Source: Actinomycetota bacterium | GTDB lineage: Bacteria; Actinomycetota; Thermoleophilia; RBG-16-64-13 | Assembly (NCBI GenBank): GCA_018830645.1 | Contig: JAHJSA010000013.1 | Span: forward strand, 62,001 to 126,000 | DNA: 64,000 nt | Direction of reading: 5' to 3' | Shown: positions 60,474 to 64,000 of the stretch, in pieces | Layout: each line of letters starts with the position of its first letter | Numbering within the stretch: the first letter of the stretch is position 1 | The notes under the pieces: generated by a model | Database searches by the model: none | Seen by the model: only the letters and a program-made list of their open reading frames with translations | What the model was told of the DNA's origin: nothing | Translations under genes and position numbers: made by a program

Positions 60474-61847
60474 CTACGCCAGGATGGCCTCGGGGTCTCC
60501 AAGCCGGTCCAGCAGCGCCTTCAGGAACTCCGCCGCGGGAACTCCATCGACGATCCGGTGATCGAAGGTGAGCGAGAGCCCCACCGTGTGGCGCACCACG
60601 ATCGAGCGGTTGACCGCGATGACATCATCGATCACGCGCCCCACGCCGAGGATGGCCGCCTCGGGTTGGTTGATGATCGGGGTGAACCAGTCAACGGAAC
60701 CGTAGCCGCTCAGGCTGGTCACGGTGAAGGTGCCTCCGCTCACCTCGTCGGGCAGTAGAACGCCCTCGCGCGCACGCCGAGCGAGGTCTTGGAGCTCGCC
60801 GGTGATCTCGACAACCCCCTTCAGGTTCGCGTCCCTGATCACAGGTACGATCAGCCCGTCGGGCACCGACACGGCCACGCCGATGTCGATCTCCCGCCAC
60901 ACGTGGATCTCGTCGCCCGCGAGCGTCGCGTTGATCGCGGGCTGCGTCTCGATGGCCGCCGCGACCGCCTTGACTACGACGGCGGTGACCGACACTTGGT
61001 CGCCGCCGGAACGCCCCTCGTTGACCCGGGTGAGGGATTCGATCAGTTCGTGCACATCGGCCCGCACATGGTGTGTGACCGTGGGCGAGGTGTCGCGACT
61101 CGCGGTCATGTGCTCGCCGATCGTGCGGCGCATCCCGGTGTAGGCGATCGTGCGGCGCACCGTTCGCGTGGTCCGCCCACCCACGTCGGCACCGTGCGTA
61201 GCGGGTGCGACGGCAGCGGGTGCGACGGTCGCTGCGGCGCCCGGTGCGGCGCCGGCTTGGGGCGGAGCCAGGGCGGCGCCAGGCACGCCTGCCTCGTGCG
61301 CCGCCTGCACGTCGTCGATGGTGATGCGGTTCCCCGGGCCCGAGCCGGAGACCGTGGCGAGATCGACGCCGAGTTCCGCCGCGAGCTTCCGCGCGGCGGG
61401 CGACGCGAGGACGCGGGCTCCCGCCTGGGTGGGACGCTCGCCTGCGGGGGTCGCACGTGGCGCGGGCGGGGTGGCGGGTGGGCTCACCGGCGGGACGGCG
61501 GGCGGGACGGCGGGCGGGACGGCGCCGCCGGTGGGTGCGACCTGGGCGCCGAGGGCGTCACCTCCCGGGGAGAACTCCGTGCGCCCCCCGAGTAAGGCTG
61601 TGATGTCCTCGCCGGGCTCCCCGATCACGCCGATCGTCGTCCCGACAGCGACCTCTCCCTCTTCCACCACGATCTTGAGCAGGACGCCGGCTACCTGAGC
61701 CTCCACCTGGTACGTGATCTTCTCCGTGGTGATCTCTACGATGACGTCCCCCACGGCAACCCGCTGCCCCTCATCGGCGACCCAGAGCGCCACGGCTCCC
61801 ACGGTCATAGTGAGGCCGAGCTTGGGCATCACGATCGAAGTAGCCAC
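60474..61847 (-). CDS. Dihydrolipoyl acyltransferase (E2) of a 2-oxoacid/acetoin dehydrogenase complex
   Basis: The 457-residue protein has an N-terminal lipoyl domain with the modified Lys in ITTEKITYQVE, a Pro/Ala-rich linker, a peripheral-subunit-binding domain (VLASPAARKLAAELGVDLAT), a second linker and the catalytic domain with FDHRIVDGVPAAEFLKALL, in which His and Asp are catalytic. Downstream on the same strand nothing follows; upstream are the E1 subunit genes. No E3 (dihydrolipoyl dehydrogenase) gene is in the window. Confidence 0.9.
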   Translation of the reverse strand: MATSIVMPKLGLTMTVGAVALWVADEGQRVAVGDVIVEITTEKITYQVEAQVAGVLLKIVVEEGEVAVGTTIGVIGEPGEDITALLGGRTEFSPGGDALGAQVAPTGGAVPPAVPPAVPPVSPPATPPAPRATPAGERPTQAGARVLASPAARKLAAELGVDLATVSGSGPGNRITIDDVQAAHEAGVPGAALAPPQAGAAPGAAATVAPAAVAPATHGADVGGRTTRTVRRTIAYTGMRRTIGEHMTASRDTSPTVTHHVRADVHELIESLTRVNEGRSGGDQVSVTAVVVKAVAAAIETQPAINATLAGDEIHVWREIDIGVAVSVPDGLIVPVIRDANLKGVVEITGELQDLARRAREGVLLPDEVSGGTFTVTSLSGYGSVDWFTPIINQPEAAILGVGRVIDDVIAVNRSIVVRHTVGLSLTFDHRIVDGVPAAEFLKALLDRLGDPEAILA

Positions 61848-61892
61848 GGTGGTCGTCTCTCCTTGGAGTTCGGTGCGCGTCGTTCGTCGGGC

Positions 61893-62885
61893 CTACATCA
61901 GGTCGAGCACGGCAGCCTTAATCTTCTCGGCGCTGGGCAGGTAGGCGTCTTCCAGCACCGGACTGAACGGCACTGGAGTGTCGGGCGCCGTCACCCGCTT
62001 GATGGGCGAGTCCAGCAGGTCGAAGCCCTCGTCGGCCACGATGGCGGCGATCTCTCCGCCGAACCCTCCGGTCCGCACCGCCTCGTGCACGATTACGAGC
62101 CGATGCGTGTTGGCCACAGACTCGAGGATGGCCTCCTTGTCGAGAGGCACGATCGTGCGCAGGTCGATGACCTCCACGCTGACCCCTTGTTCGGCCAGTA
62201 GCTCGGCCGCCCGTTCTGCCTGGGGGACCATGGCCGACCACGTGACCAACGTGACGTCATCACCCTCCCGCTTGACCGCCGCCTTGCCGATAGGCACGAT
62301 GTACTCGCCCTCCGGCACGTCCCCCGCTATTCCGAGCAGGATTTTGTGCTCAAGGAAGACCACGGGGTTGTTGTCGCGGATGGCGGCGATGATCAGGCCC
62401 TTCGCGTCCGCCGGTGTGCTCGGGGCGACCGTCTTGAGGCCCGGCACGTGCGCGCACCAGGCCTCCAGAGACTGCGAGTGTTGCGCCGCGGCTCTGATGC
62501 CGGCGCCGCACGAGGCTCTGAGGACCATGGGGATCTTGACCTTGCCGCCGAACATGTAGCGGGCCTTGGCTGCCTGGTTCCCGAGCTCATCCATGACGAT
62601 CCCGAGGAAGTCGTCGAACATGATCTCGGCCACCGGTCGCAGGCCGGCCGCCGCCGCGCCCACGGCGTGGCCCACGATCGCCGTCTCCGAGAGCGGCGTA
62701 TCGCGCACTCTCCTCGGACCGAACTCGTCGAGAAGGCCCAGGGTCACACCGAGGCCTCCACCGAACATGCCCACGTCCTCACCCACCACGTAGACGTCGG
62801 GATCGCGCCGCATCTCGACGGCGATGCCGTCGCAGATCGCCTGGGCGTAGGTCATGGTCTTGGTCGAAACGGTGTCAGTTCCCAT
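61893..62885 (-). CDS. 2-oxoacid/acetoin dehydrogenase E1 beta subunit
   Basis: The 330-residue protein has the family start TMTYAQAICDGIAVEMRRDPDVYVVGEDVGMFGG, the ETAIVGHAVGAAAAGLRPV motif and the C-terminal transketolase domain (VSVEVIDLRTIVPLDKEAI). It matches acetoin dehydrogenase AcoB and pyruvate dehydrogenase E1 beta about equally. It works with the alpha subunit encoded 12 bases upstream of its start. Confidence 0.9.
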   Translation of the reverse strand: MGTDTVSTKTMTYAQAICDGIAVEMRRDPDVYVVGEDVGMFGGGLGVTLGLLDEFGPRRVRDTPLSETAIVGHAVGAAAAGLRPVAEIMFDDFLGIVMDELGNQAAKARYMFGGKVKIPMVLRASCGAGIRAAAQHSQSLEAWCAHVPGLKTVAPSTPADAKGLIIAAIRDNNPVVFLEHKILLGIAGDVPEGEYIVPIGKAAVKREGDDVTLVTWSAMVPQAERAAELLAEQGVSVEVIDLRTIVPLDKEAILESVANTHRLVIVHEAVRTGGFGGEIAAIVADEGFDLLDSPIKRVTAPDTPVPFSPVLEDAYLPSAEKIKAAVLDLM

Positions 62886-62897
62886 GCGCCGTCCCCC

Positions 62898-63860
62898 TCA
62901 CTCGCTGTAGACGTCGGTGAGCAGGTCCGCCTCGTCCGGCCACGGGCTCGAGCGGCCGAACTCGATGGCTTCCTCGATCTCCGCCTTGATCTCGGAGGTG
63001 AGGCGCGCGATGGCCTCTTCTGTGGCGAGGCCTTGCTCGATCAGCAATCGAGTTCCGCGCAGGATGGGGTCTTTCGCCATCCACTCCTCGTGCTCGCTTG
63101 GGTCCCGATAGGCGCAGGGGTCGCCGACGAAATGCCCTTGATGTCTCCACGTCTTGCACTCCAGGAGGGTCGGACCGGCGCCTTGCCGCGCCAATGAGAC
63201 GGCCGTCACAGCGGCTTCGTAGACCGCCTCCACGTCGTTGCCATCGACCACGACTCCCGGGATACCGTACGCTGCCCCCCGTTCGGCGACATCGGTGATC
63301 CTCATGTGATCTCGCTGGCAGGTGGAGACGCCGTAGAGGTTATTCTCGCAGACGAAGATGACCGGAAGATCCCACACGGCCGCCATGTTGACGGCCTCGT
63401 GGAACGTGCCTCGATTCGAGGCGGCGTCGCCGAAGAAGCTGACAACCACGCTGTCGGTGCCTCGGTACTGGCACGCCAGGGCGGCGCCGGTGGCGATCGG
63501 GATGCCGCCGCCCACGATGCCGTTGGCGCCCAAGATGCCGAGATCGAGGTCGGCGATGTGCATGGAGCCGCCTTTGCCCCTGCAGTAGCCCGTCGAGCGT
63601 CCGAAGATCTCGGCCATCATCAGACGGATATCGCCGCCCTTCGCGATCAGGTGGCCGTGGCCCCTGTGGGAACTGGCTACCCAGTCGTCGGCGCGAAGCG
63701 CCGCCGTGACCCCCGCCGCGATGGCCTCCTCGCCGAGGTAGAGGTGGAGGAAGCCCGGGAGTTCACCCGCGAGGAACACCTCGTGGGCGCGGTTCTCGAA
63801 CTCGCGGATCTTGACCATGCAGCGGAACACCTGGAGTAGTTGCTCCTGGCTCATCGACAT
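62898..63860 (-). CDS. 2-oxoacid/acetoin dehydrogenase E1 alpha subunit
   Basis: The 320-residue protein has the thiamine motif GDAASNRGTFHEAVNMAAVW ending VCENN, a HRGHGHLIAKGGD segment and GYCRGKGGSMHIAD near residues 85-105. The sequence is nearest to AcoA of acetoin catabolism. The start ATG overlaps the stop of the preceding isochorismatase-like gene. A second ATG at 63854 is also possible. Confidence 0.9.
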   Translation of the reverse strand: MSMSQEQLLQVFRCMVKIREFENRAHEVFLAGELPGFLHLYLGEEAIAAGVTAALRADDWVASSHRGHGHLIAKGGDIRLMMAEIFGRSTGYCRGKGGSMHIADLDLGILGANGIVGGGIPIATGAALACQYRGTDSVVVSFFGDAASNRGTFHEAVNMAAVWDLPVIFVCENNLYGVSTCQRDHMRITDVAERGAAYGIPGVVVDGNDVEAVYEAAVTAVSLARQGAGPTLLECKTWRHQGHFVGDPCAYRDPSEHEEWMAKDPILRGTRLLIEQGLATEEAIARLTSEIKAEIEEAIEFGRSSPWPDEADLLTDVYSE

Positions 63861-64000
63861 GCGTGTCCTCCTTCGTGTTCGGTCCTCGCTGAGAGGGCCT
63901 CCAGCAGCGGTTCGCTGGTGGTGACCCAGCCAAAGAACGTGCTCACGTTGAAGATGGTGGCGTCATGCGCCGTGGGCGGTCCGGCCTGCATGCACGCGTC
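63851..64000 (-). CDS. Isochorismatase-family cysteine hydrolase, C-terminal part
   Basis: The gene runs in from the window edge and ends with TGA at 63851-63853, inside the E1 alpha start. The 49 visible residues (DACMQAGPPTAHDATIFNV, then FFGWVTTSEPLLEAL) match the C-terminal part of isochorismatase-like hydrolases, where an aspartate-alanine-cysteine and a HxAxxxN helix come before the final VTTxExLL. The catalytic Cys region is outside the window, so the exact enzyme is unknown. Confidence 0.55.
   Translation of the reverse strand, partial: DACMQAGPPTAHDATIFNVSTFFGWVTTSEPLLEALSARTEHEGGHACR

Noticed and set aside
1-64000. CRISPR arrays, tRNA or rRNA genes, insertion sequences
   Set aside because: No repeated spacer pattern, cloverleaf, rRNA sequence or transposase was seen on reading both strands.

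Overview
The window is high-GC bacterial DNA with dense, mostly overlapping operons (many ATGA/GTGA junctions), GTG and TTG starts, a class E-like sortase and an almost complete mycofactocin locus. Together with a Ni-CO dehydrogenase, a reductive-dehalogenase-like Fe-S protein, corrinoid methyl transfer, ferredoxin-dependent 2-oxoacid oxidation, and also c-type cytochromes and copper proteins, this suggests a deep-branching Actinomycetota lineage with anaerobic or facultative metabolism. That placement is inference. I see no rRNA or tRNA gene, insertion sequence, prophage or CRISPR array.

Layout. 1-2.4 kb: end of an Lgt-like gene, a 22-residue peptide ORF, an NfeD-like protein, a Rieske protein and a sortase. 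2.6-7.7 kb: an operon for a nitrate/sulfonate/taurine-type ABC importer followed by a complete CO dehydrogenase catalytic subunit. 7.8-10.8 kb: a monoheme cytochrome c and a SHOCT protein, divergent from an ABC exporter whose ATPase gene carries an in-frame TAG; a CsoR-like palindrome lies between them. 10.9-16.5 kb: a minus-strand system II cytochrome c maturation operon (CcmF, CcmH, a CcmI-like protein, a DUF2318 protein and two exported unknowns). 16.6-22.8 kb: copper region (cupredoxin, CopA, NapH/CcoG-like polyferredoxin, YHS-domain protein) with two kinds of putative metal-responsive operator. 22.9-30.6 kb: thioesterase, a deleted peroxiredoxin, VanW protein, flavin reductase, a small regulator/membrane-protein operon, a DUF3786 Fe-S protein, a plastocyanin-like protein and a reductive-dehalogenase-like protein.

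31-45.2 kb is a catabolic region. It holds an alcohol dehydrogenase of the NDMA/mycofactocin-dependent type, a lactate/malate dehydrogenase, a ketopantoate-reductase-like protein, then a probable operon of VOC protein, Zn-dehydrogenase, zinc ribbon and split transketolase, a branched-chain-amino-acid-type ABC transporter, and a corrinoid protein with a URO-D-type methyltransferase. 45.4-46.5 kb: SDR dehydrogenase and a small ABM-like protein on the minus strand.

46.8-55.7 kb is a tightly overlapping mycofactocin locus: mftA (39 residues), mftB, mftC, an OYE/FadH-type flavoprotein, ETF alpha, FixC-like, FixX-like, ETF beta and the glycosyltransferase mftF. MftD, MftE and MftG are not in the window. 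The ETF/FixCX set could give mycofactocin a route to the quinone pool (hypothesis).

55.8-64 kb: a GntR/FCD regulator, a phenylacetate-CoA-ligase-like gene with two-subunit 2-oxoacid:ferredoxin oxidoreductase, and convergent E2-E1beta-E1alpha genes of a 2-oxoacid (acetoin-type) dehydrogenase complex. A CAGACGTCTG-like palindrome recurs at four promoters (VOC/transketolase operon, SDR operon, the GntR gene itself, ligase/POR operon). This suggests that one local regulator coordinates the catabolic genes around the mycofactocin locus.
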